64,000 nucleotides of DNA from positions 3,720,001-3,784,000 of the forward strand of contig JALJCQ010000013.1 in NCBI GenBank assembly GCA_023091665.1. Direction: 5' to 3'. Origin of the DNA: Pythium myriotylum. Taxonomy: Eukaryota; Oomycota; Peronosporomycetes; Pythiales; Pythiaceae. A program made the translations under genes and the position numbers. The notes under the pieces are model-generated. The model made no database searches, was not told the DNA's origin, and was given only the letters and a program-made list of their open reading frames with translations. This document shows positions 1 to 11,236 of the stretch, piece by piece (the stretch's first letter is position 1; every line of letters begins with the position of its first letter).

Positions 1-1552
1 GCCGCGTGATATGGACGCGTTCGTGATGGACTTTCGCTACACGTTCGCGGAAGGCGTGCTTAAGGAAGTGGCGCGTACGATCACGCACGCCGACAAGCAG
101 GGCGTGCGGCTGAACGAGGCATTCGTGAGCGTTTTGCTGGCTGTCGGCAGGAAGAAGCTCAAAGCCAAGCAATCGGACGACATGAGCGGTGAGTCGTTAG
201 AAGACAGCGTGGACAACTTGCTGTCGGTCGGTGTGGACGACCTCGTGACCGATCTCGAATGGGAGGTGCTCACCAAGCACCAGCTCGACGCGCCAGGCAA
301 GTTCCGGGCCTCGCTCATGTACCGCAAGAAGATCTATGCGGACGAACGAGACAGCAACATTCTCCCCGGCGATGTGCAGCCGTCGGCAGCAGGAGGACCC
401 ATCGTGGACACGGTGATGACTGCGCTGGAGAAGAAGCAGCAGCGACAGCTCGACAAGCTCAAGGCCGAGGCGTTCCAGCGTGAGAAGGCTTTATTGGGCG
501 ACAAGCTGAGCCGTGTGAGCGTGCTGGACAGTTCGCAGTGCGACGAGCTGCTCCAGTTGACGCGGGCTTTGGAAGCCGCGTGTCCTCAGTTCCATTTGAA
601 CGGCGGCGGCGACGTGTCGTCTCGTGACCCGCAGCACAAGAGCCGCAACGTGTGGATCGTCAAGCCTGCGGGGCTCTCTCGTGGTCGCGGCATCCGCGTC
701 TTCAACGAGCTCGACGCACTGCTCGCGTACGCCGACGTGGAGACCCACAAGGAGTGTCAGTGGGTCGCGCAAAAGTACATTGAGAACCCGCTGCTGCTCT
801 GCCGACGCAAGTTCGACATCCGTCAGTGGGTGCTTGTCACGAGCTGGGACCCGCTCACGGTGTGGATCTACGAGGACTTTTACTTGCGCTTCTCGTCGGA
901 GCAGTACTCGACCGAGGACCTCTCGGACCAGTTCGTGCACCTGACCAACAACTCGATCCAAAAGTACTCGGACAAGTTCCACGAGGTCTACGCCTCGGAC
1001 GACGGCGCGCTCCAGGTCGAGGGCAACATGCTCCACTCGGACGCGTTCCGCGAGTACCTCGCGACGCGGCTCGGCGTGGACGAGGCCGCGTACGAGCAGA
1101 CGCTTCGCGCCGCCATGAAGCGCATGGTCGTGCAGTCGCTGCAGTGCGCGCAGGACCAGATCCAGCACCGCAAGCACGCCTGCGAGCTCTACGGGTACGA
1201 CTTTATGCTGGACGAGACGCTGCGGCCGTGGCTCATCGAGGTCAACAGCTCGCCCGCGTGCGACTACAGCACGCCGACGGCGCAGCGGTACGTCGAGACG
1301 GGGCTCGCGGGCATCGTGCAGGTGATCGTGGACCACCGCGAGTACGAGGCGCGCAAGAAGAGTGGCGTCTCGGGTGGTGGAGGCGTGGAGCTCGAGCCGC
1401 CAACGGGTCGCTGGCGGCGGCTCCACCGCGGCGAGTGCGTCGGCAAGCCGCTGGCGTCGTTGGGCGCCGAGTTGGAGGTGCGCGGCGCCAAAGTGCGGCG
1501 GCGAAAGGCGCCGCGGCCGGCTGTCGCGGAGGAAGAAGACGCGACGCTGTGA
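1..1552 (+). CDS. Tubulin tyrosine ligase-like protein (TTLL3/8-type glycine ligase), 5' partial
   Basis: This is an ATP-grasp ligase of the TTLL family. The closest match by eye is the TTLL3/8 group, which adds glycine side chains to tubulin in cilia and flagella. Visible signatures are an ATP-binding segment (NVWIVKPAGLSRGRGIRVF), the FDIRQWVLVTSWDPLTVWIY block, the substrate-side VHLTNNSIQKYS block and the metal-binding end YGYDFMLDE followed by WLIEVNSSPACDYST. The frame is open to the left edge; the first ATG in the window is at 11, but about 200 residues of poorly conserved sequence precede the ATP-grasp core and no stop lies upstream, so the true start is probably outside the window. 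The C-terminus is basic, then acidic (KVRRRKAP..EEEDATL). Family assignment is strong; glycylase rather than glutamylase activity is inferred from the RQW..WDPLTVW and HLTNNS blocks. Confidence 0.88.
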   Translation, partial: PRDMDAFVMDFRYTFAEGVLKEVARTITHADKQGVRLNEAFVSVLLAVGRKKLKAKQSDDMSGESLEDSVDNLLSVGVDDLVTDLEWEVLTKHQLDAPGKFRASLMYRKKIYADERDSNILPGDVQPSAAGGPIVDTVMTALEKKQQRQLDKLKAEAFQREKALLGDKLSRVSVLDSSQCDELLQLTRALEAACPQFHLNGGGDVSSRDPQHKSRNVWIVKPAGLSRGRGIRVFNELDALLAYADVETHKECQWVAQKYIENPLLLCRRKFDIRQWVLVTSWDPLTVWIYEDFYLRFSSEQYSTEDLSDQFVHLTNNSIQKYSDKFHEVYASDDGALQVEGNMLHSDAFREYLATRLGVDEAAYEQTLRAAMKRMVVQSLQCAQDQIQHRKHACELYGYDFMLDETLRPWLIEVNSSPACDYSTPTAQRYVETGLAGIVQVIVDHREYEARKKSGVSGGGGVELEPPTGRWRRLHRGECVGKPLASLGAELEVRGAKVRRRKAPRPAVAEEEDATL

Positions 1553-2325
1553 AAAGGATGCTCACATATTGGGCGAGGGGTTTCGCATAGTACATTGTAC
1601 GTAGTGGTCATGTTGCAACCGCCTCGCCCGGTCAATTATTGGCGTCCACCAATAATAAAAATTGGACCGAGTATTGTTGCCGCGCCGCGGAGTGTCTCCG
1701 GAGGACTATCCATGGGAACAGTGGCGTGGTGGTTGGAGTGCAGCGTGCGAGCGCAGAGAAGGGGTAGGGTTAAAGGGGCAAACCCAGGTGGGGGGGTGGG
1801 GGCGGGCTTGACCACGTAAATGACCAGCGGGAGAGCGAGTGGCGTTCTGTACACAATTGGCCCAATCACAGCAGACAGGACGCTCCCCTCGGGCCCAATA
1901 AGATCTCTTTCTCGCCTCGCGAGCCCCGAGCCCTTTCGTGCAACCCTGTCTCGTGGCTCGGCTCTGCGCAACTTGTCTCTGCCCTGTCTCTTGCCCGTGC
2001 GTGCCTCCGGAAGACGCCAGCTCCCGGCGCTGGGACGTGATGATGGATTCCTGACTTCCACCGCCCTGATATACTTGCTTCCACTATCCCTTCTGTTCGG
2101 ACGTCCGGCTGGTCCGGACCCCTACCCCTCACTCTACCAATGTCTGACTCTCCCCGCGCGAGTGCCCTTAGTGCCCGTCCGGCCCACCTCCATCCTTCCT
2201 TCCCTCCCAGACCCTCGGGGCTGACCACGAAGCTCGCCGCGCTTCTCCGCCTCCTGCGCTCTCTCTCTCGCCGCTGCGCTCCCCGTCGCCACGCCACGCG
2301 ACCCGACGCCACTGGACCTTCCTCC
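1553..2325. other. Intergenic region between TTLL and LRR kinase genes
   Basis: No convincing gene. The open frames here are proline/serine/arginine-rich and match no family. The stretch holds several CCAAT or ATTGG boxes (for example CCAATCA near 1863), an AT-rich patch near 1650-1665 and a pyrimidine-rich run before the LRR-kinase start that probably serves as its promoter and leader. Confidence 0.5.
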
Positions 2326-5184
2326 ATGCGGCTGGCCCCGTCGATCGCCCTCTGGGCCGCCTCGCTCGCCGCCAGCGCCGCGCAACGCTCGACAGGCTCC
2401 TCGGCCTCGGCCGCCGCGTGCTCCGAGGGCGACCCCGTGACGCTCAGCGCCGCGACGACCGGAGGCGCCGTCGTCACGAGCTCGTCGTGCGCGGCCACGC
2501 CGCTCTCGGTCGTCGTCGACCCCAAGACCAACCGCACGCTCGCGGCCGGCGGCTACGGCATCCAGCAGGTCAAGAGCGTGCCCGACATCGACACGCTCGA
2601 CCTCACGCAGAACGCCGTCGCGACCATCGCCGACCTCTCGGGCGTCGCCTCGATCAAGAAACTGTGCGTCGGGGATCGAGACCGGAGAGAATGAGCCCGG
2701 GAGACTAACAACCGCCGTCTTGGGCTTTTTGTAGGGTGCTCGTGAACAATGGACTGACCTCGACCAAGGGCATCAAGTGGCCGGCCTCGCTCACAGACCT
2801 CGACCTCTCGAGCAATGCGCTGCCAGCCTTTACGGAGCTGGGCAAGCTCTCGCTGCGAACGCTGTACGTGGTTCTTCTTCCCTCCTTCGACATGCAGAAC
2901 TTCAATCTAAAATGCTCGGACTGTGTAGGACGCTCAACAACGTCTCCATCTCGGACATCACCAAGATCTCGTTGCCCAAGACGCTGACGGAGCTGTACGT
3001 TCACTGTCTTTCCAGTGCTTCTACGACACGGGAGATCTCACGCTGTGGATATGCAGAAACGTCGCGTTCAACCAGCTCACCAAGTTCCCAGCCAACGACG
3101 CACTGAGCTCGCTCACAAAGCTGTACGTTCAACGACGCAGTCGACAATTCTTCTTCCTTCCCAACGCTTACCCTCCGCTATCCTAGGACTCTGACAACCA
3201 ATTCGATCTCCTCGTTCAAGGACGTGACCATCCCGCCGTCGGTGCAGGACCTGTACGTGACCGTCAACCCTCGCTCTCTCTATCTGTGGGATAAGACGCT
3301 GACTTCGGTGCGCTCACCAGGGATCTGAGTTGGAACTCGCTCGCATCCTTTGATGGACTCTCTCTCCCGAGCTCGGTGACCAAGCTCTATCTTGGTGGCA
3401 ACCGTTTCACGTCGCTCGCGGGGCTCAAAACCGAGAACAAGCTCACCGTGCTCTACGTGCATGACCTCGTACTCGGCAACCTCGACGGCGTAAAGGTGCC
3501 CGACACGGTTTCAGCCTTTTCGCTCATGAACTGCAGCCTCACGACGCTCTCGAACCTCGCCCTGCCCAGCAAGCTCGCGTACCTCGATATCTCGAGGAAC
3601 CAGCTTACCGAGATCCCGACGTCGTACCCGGACCCCGTGCGCAGTGTCACGGCCAACAACAACCAGCTCACCAAGCTCACCAACGTCCAGTTCTCCACGT
3701 CCATCACCAAGCTCGACTTTGGCGGCAACGAGATCGCGACAGTTAAGGGCGTCGTTTTCCCGCTCGTTCTCGAGACGCTCAACTTCGGCGCTTTCCCGAT
3801 TGGCGAGTTTGAGATCCGGCGATCGGATGTGTCGATCTTCCAGAACTTGAAGGTGTTCAACGCGAGCGTGACGCAGACGAGCTGCTCCAACGCCGCAGCG
3901 CAGAGCGTTGTTGTCCAGAAGGTCACGCTGTGCGTGATCCCGGACGACATCTTCTCCAAGCAGTATGGCTCGTCGTCCACAAGCGCTGTGAGCTCCAAGA
4001 GCTCGAGCAAGGGCAGCTCGGGCTGGGTGCTCCCCGTGCTTATCTGTCTTGCAGCGGTGATCGTAGTCGGCGCGATCGCGTTTGCCGTGCGCCGCCGCCG
4101 CACAAGCCAAAAGCCCATGGGCCAACCGGACTTCTCGCAGAACCTTGCGCCTAATTCGTCAATGTTTGGCGATCTTCCCGAGTTTAACCCCCGTGCAAAG
4201 CCGGTCCCTAATACGAACACGCACAACCAGACCACGATCAACTCGTTCGGCAGCTCACATAGCAACACGCTGCAATTCACAGGCAACTTCAGCAGTGGCT
4301 CCCAGACGGGGCCCGAGTCGAGTCTTCTCAAGTACCGCATCCAGACGAACGAGGTCACGCTGCAGCGCGCACTTGCGCACGGTGGCTTTGGCGTTGTCTA
4401 CCTGGCGACGTACCAGCAGCAGGATGTCGTCGTCAAGAAGATTTTGCCAGAGAAGGCAATGGATGACCGGTGTCTCCAAGCCTTCTTGGACGAGATTAAG
4501 CTCAACTCGACGCTGAGCCACCCCAAGATCGTGCGCTTCATTGGCGTGAGTTGGAACACGCTCTCCGACATCGCTGTCGTGATGGAGTACATGCCCAACG
4601 GCGACCTCGACTCGCTGCTCAAGAAGCAGCAGAACCGTCCGGCTGAAGAATTCGACTGGTTCCAGAGCACTAACCTACCAGCCAAGTCAGTTATCGCGCT
4701 CGACATCCTCGAGGCCGTTGTGTATTTGCACTCGTTCAGCTCGCCTATCATCCACCGTGATCTCAAGGCCAAGAACGTGCTGCTGAGCCACAACTACTCG
4801 GCAAAGCTCAGCGACTTCGGTGTGAGCAAAGAGTGGAAGGTGGACGCGACTATGACCGCAGGTATTGGCACCATGGCGTGGATCGCGCCCGAAGTCTTGC
4901 GTGGTGAGCGGTACACAGAAAAGGCCGACATTTACTCGTTCGGTGTCATCCTCACCGAGCTAGCAACATGTTCCAAGCCGTTCGAGGGCGTCTCGAATGC
5001 CCTCATCGTGCTCAAGGTTACAAGCGGCGAGCACAGGCCTGACATGGGAGACAGCTGCCCCGAAGACATCCGCGAACTCGGCCAGCGGTGTCTGAGCTAC
5101 GACGCGTCTGAGCGACCGAGCGCGATGGTCGCGCACTACGAGCTCAAGACGCTGCTCAAGGCCCACGTAGCCTTCGAGCTCTAG
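2326..5184 (+). CDS. LRR receptor-like kinase (TKL type), six exons
   Basis: A single-pass receptor kinase. I read exons 2326-2663, 2735-2863, 2929-2994, 3057-3122, 3187-3252 and 3321-5184, giving 842 residues. The start MRLAPSIALW.. begins a signal peptide. Every intron interrupts the conserved LRR leucine codon in phase 2, and exons 3-5 are each exactly 66 nt, one 22-residue repeat. A transmembrane helix (GWVLPVLICLAAVIVVGAIAF) precedes a basic stop-transfer RRRR. The cytoplasmic kinase has a glycine loop (GGFGVVYLA), lysine about 594, HRDLKAKN with Asp about 702 and DFG with Asp about 720, so it should be active; the family is Ser/Thr TKL-like. Its ectodomain end and kinase resemble the minus-strand receptor at 7874-10609, so the two are probably duplicates. 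The ligand is unknown. Confidence 0.9.
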
Positions 5185-5349
5185 GTGACTACAGGACAGT
5201 GTATGGTGTGAGTATGAAAAGTTAAGGGTATTTCGCGCAACCAGAAATATAGAAAATCATGAACGCTCCAGAAGACTTGGATAGATCAATCGCGGCCTAT
5301 CTCGGCGCGCGGTAGGGTGTGCTCGTTGCATTGCGTTGCGTATAGTCTC

Positions 5350-7699
5350 TCATGACGTCTGTCTACTTTCTGCTACACTAAGCGGCGATCGGATCATGCG
5401 CTCGCCGACACCTAGACACCCACTCCATAAGCCATTGGTCCTTTCCTTGCCAACACCACCTACTCGACTCACCTCGGGCGACTCGTTCGTGAACGCCGCC
5501 TCACTGCCGTTTCCTTCATCACCTCCGTTGCTGCCCACGGGCGTGGGAGGGGCCAACTCTGCCGGGGCGTCCTGGTACTCCACCCAAGAGAGCTGTAACC
5601 GGCTCTGACCAAACACGGTGCCACGAGTGAGCGCGTTCTGGCCAGCATATCGATCCTGAAACTTGATGAACCCTCGCTCAGGTGCACTGCTGTCCACGAC
5701 CACGCGCTCAATGCCGCCAAACGCGCCAAAGTGTTGCTCCAGGACGCTCGGGTCACGCGCTTCTTCGGGCAGATTCTCCACTTTCACGATCGTCGTGCGG
5801 TTGTCAAGCGTGTTCGAATAGCTGCGTCCTCCACGGCCGCCGCGACCACCTAGGCCGCCACGGTAAAAGCCTCGGCCGCCTGCCTGAGCAGCGCCCCATC
5901 GACCCCCAGGACCGCGTCCTCTTCCACGGCCACCGGCGAAGCCGCCGCCCGCAGCAGCTTCTTCGAGTGCACTGAGCTCTGCTTTCAGTCCGCTAAGCTT
6001 GGCGTTCTGGTCGCCGGCATCTCGTCGCGGTTGCAGAGCCTTAAGCTCTTCCGAGAGCGTTGTGATTTTGTTGAGAAGGTCGCGCTTGTCGGCGGCTGAG
6101 ACCGCCGCTGGGTTTTGGCTCATGCGTTCGAGCAGCTCTTTCTGTTGTGCAAGTTGCCGTTTGAGTAGCTCCTCTTTCTGCTTCATCAGCTGCTTTTGCT
6201 TTTCCAGCAGCTCGCGCTTCTCCTCGAGTACTTTCCGGCCTTTTTCGAGCGCTGCGGCGCGAAGCTCCTCCGGCGTCATATTCTTCTCGTCCACAGGAGA
6301 ACTTCCATTCGCCGACGCCTCGGTTGCTGGTCCTGCCGTGGTTGTGCCGTCCGTGTCACCTTTCTCGCCCTCGTTCTCGCCGTTTTCTTTGCCTTCTTCA
6401 GTCTCTTCGCTAGGCGCACCCGATGGGTCTTTTGCATCGTACCGCGCCCACTTGACCTCGATAAAGCGGTTGTTGCACACTGGAATGGGCGAGTGGAAGG
6501 CCTTCTTGGCCTCTTCTTCGCTCGCGTACTGCACGTACGCGCACTTGTGCTGTGGTCGCATCTGCACGTTCACGACATTCCCAAACTTGGAAAAATGGAG
6601 ACTGAGCTTGGTCATGTTGACGTACTTGGGGTCCACGTTGCTCACGCGCAGTGTGGTCTTGGCCGTCGACTCGCTGCCGTTGGCCGCGTCGTCTCCTTTC
6701 GTGGAGAGCGCACCGCCACGTCCGCTGTGGAAACTGCCTCGCCCGCCACGGCCTCCTCTTCCGCCGTACGGAGGGTAGTACGGCGCGCCCATGGGCCCAC
6801 GCCCACCCATCATCATATGCGGCATATCCGGATTGTACGCGTTCGGATCAAAGTCCCCCATGGGGTGATGTGGCGGAGCGAAGCCTCCTCCTCTTGGCGG
6901 AGGGTAGGGCCCCCACATGCCAGGCGGAGGCATCCCCCACTCGGGCGGGAAATCTCGACGACGGTCTCCCGACGGCGGGTACGCTGCGTTGCTCGGCGCG
7001 CCGCGGCGCTCGCGATCCCAGTCGCGGCTTCGTGCTCCTCGACCGCCGTCGCGTCCAGCGTAACCGTCCGCTGCTCTCCGCGCGTCTCGCTCGCTTGCTG
7101 CTGCTCCTCCTCCTCTCCGTGGACTCTGGTGTCGTCCGCCATCGTCGTCGCGACGGCGGTGCTTGCCGTAGCGTCCGTGGTCGTCGTCGTCGTCGTCGTC
7201 GGACCTCGCTCGCCTCCGAGACGACTCGTCTCTGTGGTGCTGGTGCTGGTGACGCGGCTGCTGCTCGTCGCGACGCTCGCGCTCGTCGCTGTGCCTGCTC
7301 GGCTTGCCATCTTTCCGGTACGACTCGCTCTCGAGCGCCGCAAAAAGCCGCCCGACAAACGGCTCGGTCTCTACAAAAGGCCCCCCTAAGATCTCTTCTT
7401 CGCTCTTTCTGTAATGGTCACGAACGCACCGTCGCCGAGAAACTCGTCGAGCTTGGCCACGCACGTGTCGCGCAGTCCGTCTCTCTTCGGGTCGTTCTGG
7501 ATCAGCGCGAGCACGTACTTGCTGAGCACTTCGGGGTCGGCGTCGCACCTACAGGAAAGACACGGCGCCACGCGTGAGTCGATTGCGCGGCCGATTCGGA
7601 TCGCCCCGCGGCGCGCGAGCCCGCGATCGAGAGCGCGTACACTGGCTCGAGGCTGCGCACGAGCCACTCGCGCAGCAGCTCCTTGCTCTCGGCGTCCAT
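5350..7699 (-). CDS. RBM26/RBM27-like RNA-binding protein (PWI-like N-terminus, two RRMs)
   Basis: Exons read as 7641-7699, 7430-7548 and 7370 down to about 5350. The joined N-terminus (SLEPVCDADPEVLSKYVLAL, then a KLDEFLGD segment) is the PWI-like domain typical of RBM26/27, nuclear proteins linked to poly(A) RNA and RNA decay/export. An RS/RD-rich disordered stretch (SDERERRDEQ..DDDDDDDH) and Gly/Arg/Pro-rich segments follow, then an RRM (TTLRVSNVDPKYVNMTKLSL), a coiled-coil segment (EKGRKVLEEKRELLEKQKQL), an RGG region and a second RRM (TTIVKVENLPEEARD). The ATG at 7699 is the first true ATG; the frame upstream opens only with TTG. The C-terminal end is uncertain because a strong donor (CCCGAG|gtgagt, about 5475) could splice off the last ~40 unconserved residues. 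No CCCH zinc finger is visible. Confidence 0.82.
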
Positions 7700-7873
7700 G
7701 GCGAGCGAAGTCGGCGCCCTCGCGTGCAACTGCTGGCGGCACTCTCACACAGGTTCACTTGGTTCGCCATGGGGCGAAGACCCCAATAGAAGACCCCTTT
7801 CTTCAAAACCTCAAAACCTCGGAACCAGACGAGAATGGCGCTCTATGCGACGTGTGAGAATCAGATTTTTGGT

Positions 7874-10609
7874 TTAGGGCAACATGGCTGCGAGTTCGCG
7901 GCGCAGCGTGTGCGCGGCGGGGCGCGCGCGCGGGTCGGCGCTCAGGCAGAGCTGCGCGAGGCGCTGGACGAGGTCCGGGCAGTCGGAGCCGCTCAGATGC
8001 GGCCGCTCGTGCTCGTGCGCGACCTTGACCACGACCGCGGCGCGCGCGAGCCCGGGGAACGGCGGCTGTCCCGTCGCGAGCTCGGCCAGCAGGATGCCCA
8101 GCGCGTAGATGTCGGCCTTGGCCGAGTACCGCTCGCCGCGCAGGATCTCCGGCGCGATCCACGCGACCGAGTCGAGCGCCGCGGTCTTGGCCAGGTCCAG
8201 CGGCATCTCGCTCGGCGCGCCGATGCCACTGAGCTTGGTCTCGTAGTGCTCGCCAAAGAGCACGTGCTTGGACCGAAGCTCTCGGTGGAGCACGGGTGGA
8301 TCGAGCGAGTGGAGGTACACAAGCGCGTCGACGACGTCCAGCGCGATCGCGCACTTGGACGGGAGTACGGCCGTGCGGATCGTCAGGGTCGACGCAAACG
8401 ACGACCGTGACTCGTTCCAGTGGAGACGCCTCGACTGGTTGAACTTTTGGCGGTCGTTCTCGATCCGCAGCATCGTGCGCAGGTCGCCGTTCGAGAGGTA
8501 CTCGAGTACCATAGTCACGTCGGAGAGCGTGTTCCAGTAGACACCAAGGAACGAGATGATCTTTGGGTGGTCGAGCTGCGCCATGAGCTGGATCTCCTCC
8601 ACGAACGCGCGAAGAATCGGACTCTTTGGCGTACAGTGCTCAGGCACTACGCGCTTGAGAGCGACTAGCTGACGACCTGTGGCGAGGATACTCTCTGTCT
8701 CCAAGTCTTGTAGCGACAGTTCGGAGATCGCGCTCCGTCGATCCTGCCCTTCTAGTAACAGCTTTGGCGTTGAGGTCACGTCAGCGTCGTCCACGCCGTC
8801 AGGTTCCCCATTACGCATCGCTGCCAAGTACACTAGCCCATATCCACTCTTCCCAAGCACGTGGAGGATCTTGATCTCCTCCGAGCTGAATCGCGTGGCG
8901 ATTAGCTCTCCTTCTAGTCCGACGGCACGAAGCAAGTCGTCATTGAAGCTCGATGTGCGAATGTGCGAGTTTCGGTCCATGATCTTCTGAACCTGTCTCC
9001 GCAGCTGCTGGTGTTTCCAGGAAATCGTGCTGATGACGCCAGTGATCACGATCGCGATCACGACGATTGAAATAATCAAGAACGCCCAGGTGAGAGGATT
9101 ACGTTTGGTACTCGCAGACTTGGTCGCCGGGTTGACGTTCTGAACTGTATCTGGTGCCGATGTGTTCTCGGGAGTCGGCGTCGGCGCGTCGAGGCCTCCA
9201 GCCTCATCAACGGCTGCCGACTTGTCATATATTCGATAAAAGTCGGCGTCCTCCAGCACGCATAGCTCAACATCGGTGAGCTTCACCTTGCGGGCCTCCG
9301 GGTTATGGCACTCGCTCTGGTTGAGCTTGGGTAGGTGATAGGACCAAGCCTGAAAGAGCTTGAGGTCCGAGCGCGCGATCTCAAGCTCAGCGAGTGGATT
9401 ACCGCGGAGGTCGAGCCGCTTGAGCGTCCATGGGAACTGGACACCGATAATGGAAACGATGGCATTGAACGACGCGTTGACCTCGGTGAGTGATGGAAAC
9501 GCGTAGAAATCGGGGAACTGAGTGAGCATGTTAGACGATACGTCGCTGCTTGGTGGTGACAGCAAGATGTTAGAAAAATGCGAGGGATAGAAGCGGAATC
9601 AGTAACGCACATGGCGACGAGTGTGTCGGGGAGTACGCTAGATGCGTTGAGTGTCGTGAGACTCACGTTTGAAGCTGTGCTGTAATCAAATCCCAAACCG
9701 ATCAGATTAAGAGAACCCAACACGGGAATAATATAGGAGACGCACAGTATCTCTAGTGAGAAGGGTAATGCTGCGCCTTCCAGTGATAGCAGCCCTTGGT
9801 GGTCGAGCTCACTGTCCACACCAAAGACGCAAAATCAGATCTAGCGCGATGGTCAAAAGTCTATGGTCACGTACAGAGCTTTCAGGTTCTTTGGGAAGGC
9901 CATATCCCTTAGACTTGAGAGTTGATTGCCTGCTAGGCGCCTATTACGTTGGAAAAGTGTATTAGTCGCATCAAGCGTCGCAACAATGACGCTAAAACTC
10001 ACAACTTGACGAGCGATTGCGGATATGAAGACTTGTTCCCGAGCGTCGTGACCTCGCAGTAAGAGAGATCGCTATAGAAAGTTTTAGTGGTTACCGCGCA
10101 GGTAATACCATCGCCAGAACGACGTACAGGTATTCGAGCTCGGTCGGCACTTCGACGTCGGCGAGCGAGCGAAAAAGGTTGCCACGCAGGATTCTACAGG
10201 TCTCACTCTCGTTAGTCGCTACCACTTGATCGCCCGCGATTTGTCGCATGTTAACTCACAACGAGCGCAGCGTCACGACGGACGCGTCGAGTGGAAAGTA
10301 GTCAAGCGCGTTGAACGCAAGGTTGAGCGTCTCGGCATCTGGGTAGCTGAGCACCAAGTCGAGTGACTTGCAACTGAGGTCGAGCTGATTGGTCTCGAAG
10401 ACGGCAACGCTCTGCACGGAGGCGCAGTCGGTCGTCACGATCTGCGCCTGCTGCGTGTTTTCTGGATCCACTCGCACAGCACGATGCCCGTCGGTCGGGC
10501 ATACAGTCACGTACTCGCGGTTCTCCAGTTGAGACGAGTCGCTTAAGTCGGCAGCTGAGGCGAGCGAAACCAGCAGCATGAGCAGCGAGACAATCGACAT
10601 GGGCGACAT
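7874..10609 (-). CDS. LRR receptor-like pseudokinase, seven exons
   Basis: Read as exons 10260-10609, 10128-10193, 10003-10071, 9875-9940, 9746-9811, 9611-9679 and 7874-9545, 785 residues. It has a signal peptide (MSPMSIVSLLMLLVSLASAA), LRR exons of 66 or 69 nt joined in phase 2 at the LRR leucine, a transmembrane helix (LTWAFLIISIVVIAIVITGV) and a TKL-like kinase fold. The beta-3 lysine (ALKRV, about K526) is kept, but HRD is HRE (E651), the catalytic-loop Asn is His (about 656) and DFG is GIG (G669), so phosphotransfer is unlikely. The reading frame is intact and codon use normal, so this looks like a maintained pseudokinase rather than a decaying gene. An N-lobe insert rich in Asp/Ser/Leu separates the glycine loop from the lysine. 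A paralogue of the active receptor at 2326-5184. Confidence 0.88.
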
Positions 10610-10610
10610 T

Positions 10611-10629
10611 AATGAAAAAATGGAGACTC
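10611..10629 (-). promoter_or_regulatory. Possible initiator/flanking promoter region of the LRR pseudokinase gene
   Basis: On the minus strand the sequence TCTCCATTTTTTCATT lies directly before the start codon. It resembles the CAWTTTTT-type flanking element of oomycete core promoters, but would leave a very short leader, so the call is tentative. Confidence 0.28.
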
Positions 10630-11236
10630 TGGAGGGCGAGTAGCGACGGAAATGGAAGTTTTTGAGGAGCCATCGGGGGGCAGAGAGAGGATCGATCCTT
10701 GTTGGCCCATCCTCCTTCAAGAAGACGTATCCACGACTTCAACTTTGCTGGCTTTCATCCAATCCGAGAGCTCATTCCTTGATTACATCCAATAGACGAG
10801 TTAGTAGATGTGGATTTGGACCAATCCAAGCGTTCTAAGCCCGAGGCATTGAGAGTCACGCGCGACGACTGCTGAAGGCGGGGGCACATTCTGCTCCACT
10901 TCCATCAACGCGTGATGAGCTGACTGCCCACGCCACAGGTGAAGTGCGTGGCGGAGAGTCGCGAGGGCGTTTCGTCCATTCAAGTTTCGAGGGCGCGAGC
11001 CGGAGACCCAGAAGCTGCAGAGAGTATCGGAGACCGTGACGCTTGGAGAGTAAGTCTGAGATGTGCAGTCGGCACTAATGGCGTCGCTTGGGCCATGCGG
11101 AATCGAGGACGAGAGTCTTCCGCGAGTCACGATCCGACTGTCCAAGTGTGCTGAACGTCCGGAGACGATCACCTCAAAGACGTGGAGGATCCCATGCGAA
11201 GGTTAATATTTAGTATTCACATCTATGAGTATTCAC
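10630..11236. other. Intergenic region
   Basis: Upstream side of the LRR pseudokinase and 3' side of the P4-ATPase. Short open frames are present on both strands but none has a recognisable motif, coding bias or splice support. Nothing else seen. Confidence 0.45.

Noticed and set aside
491..1426. 311-codon minus-strand frame opposite the TTLL gene
   Set aside because: Antisense shadow of a GC-rich coding region; composition is Arg/Val/Leu-biased with no motif.
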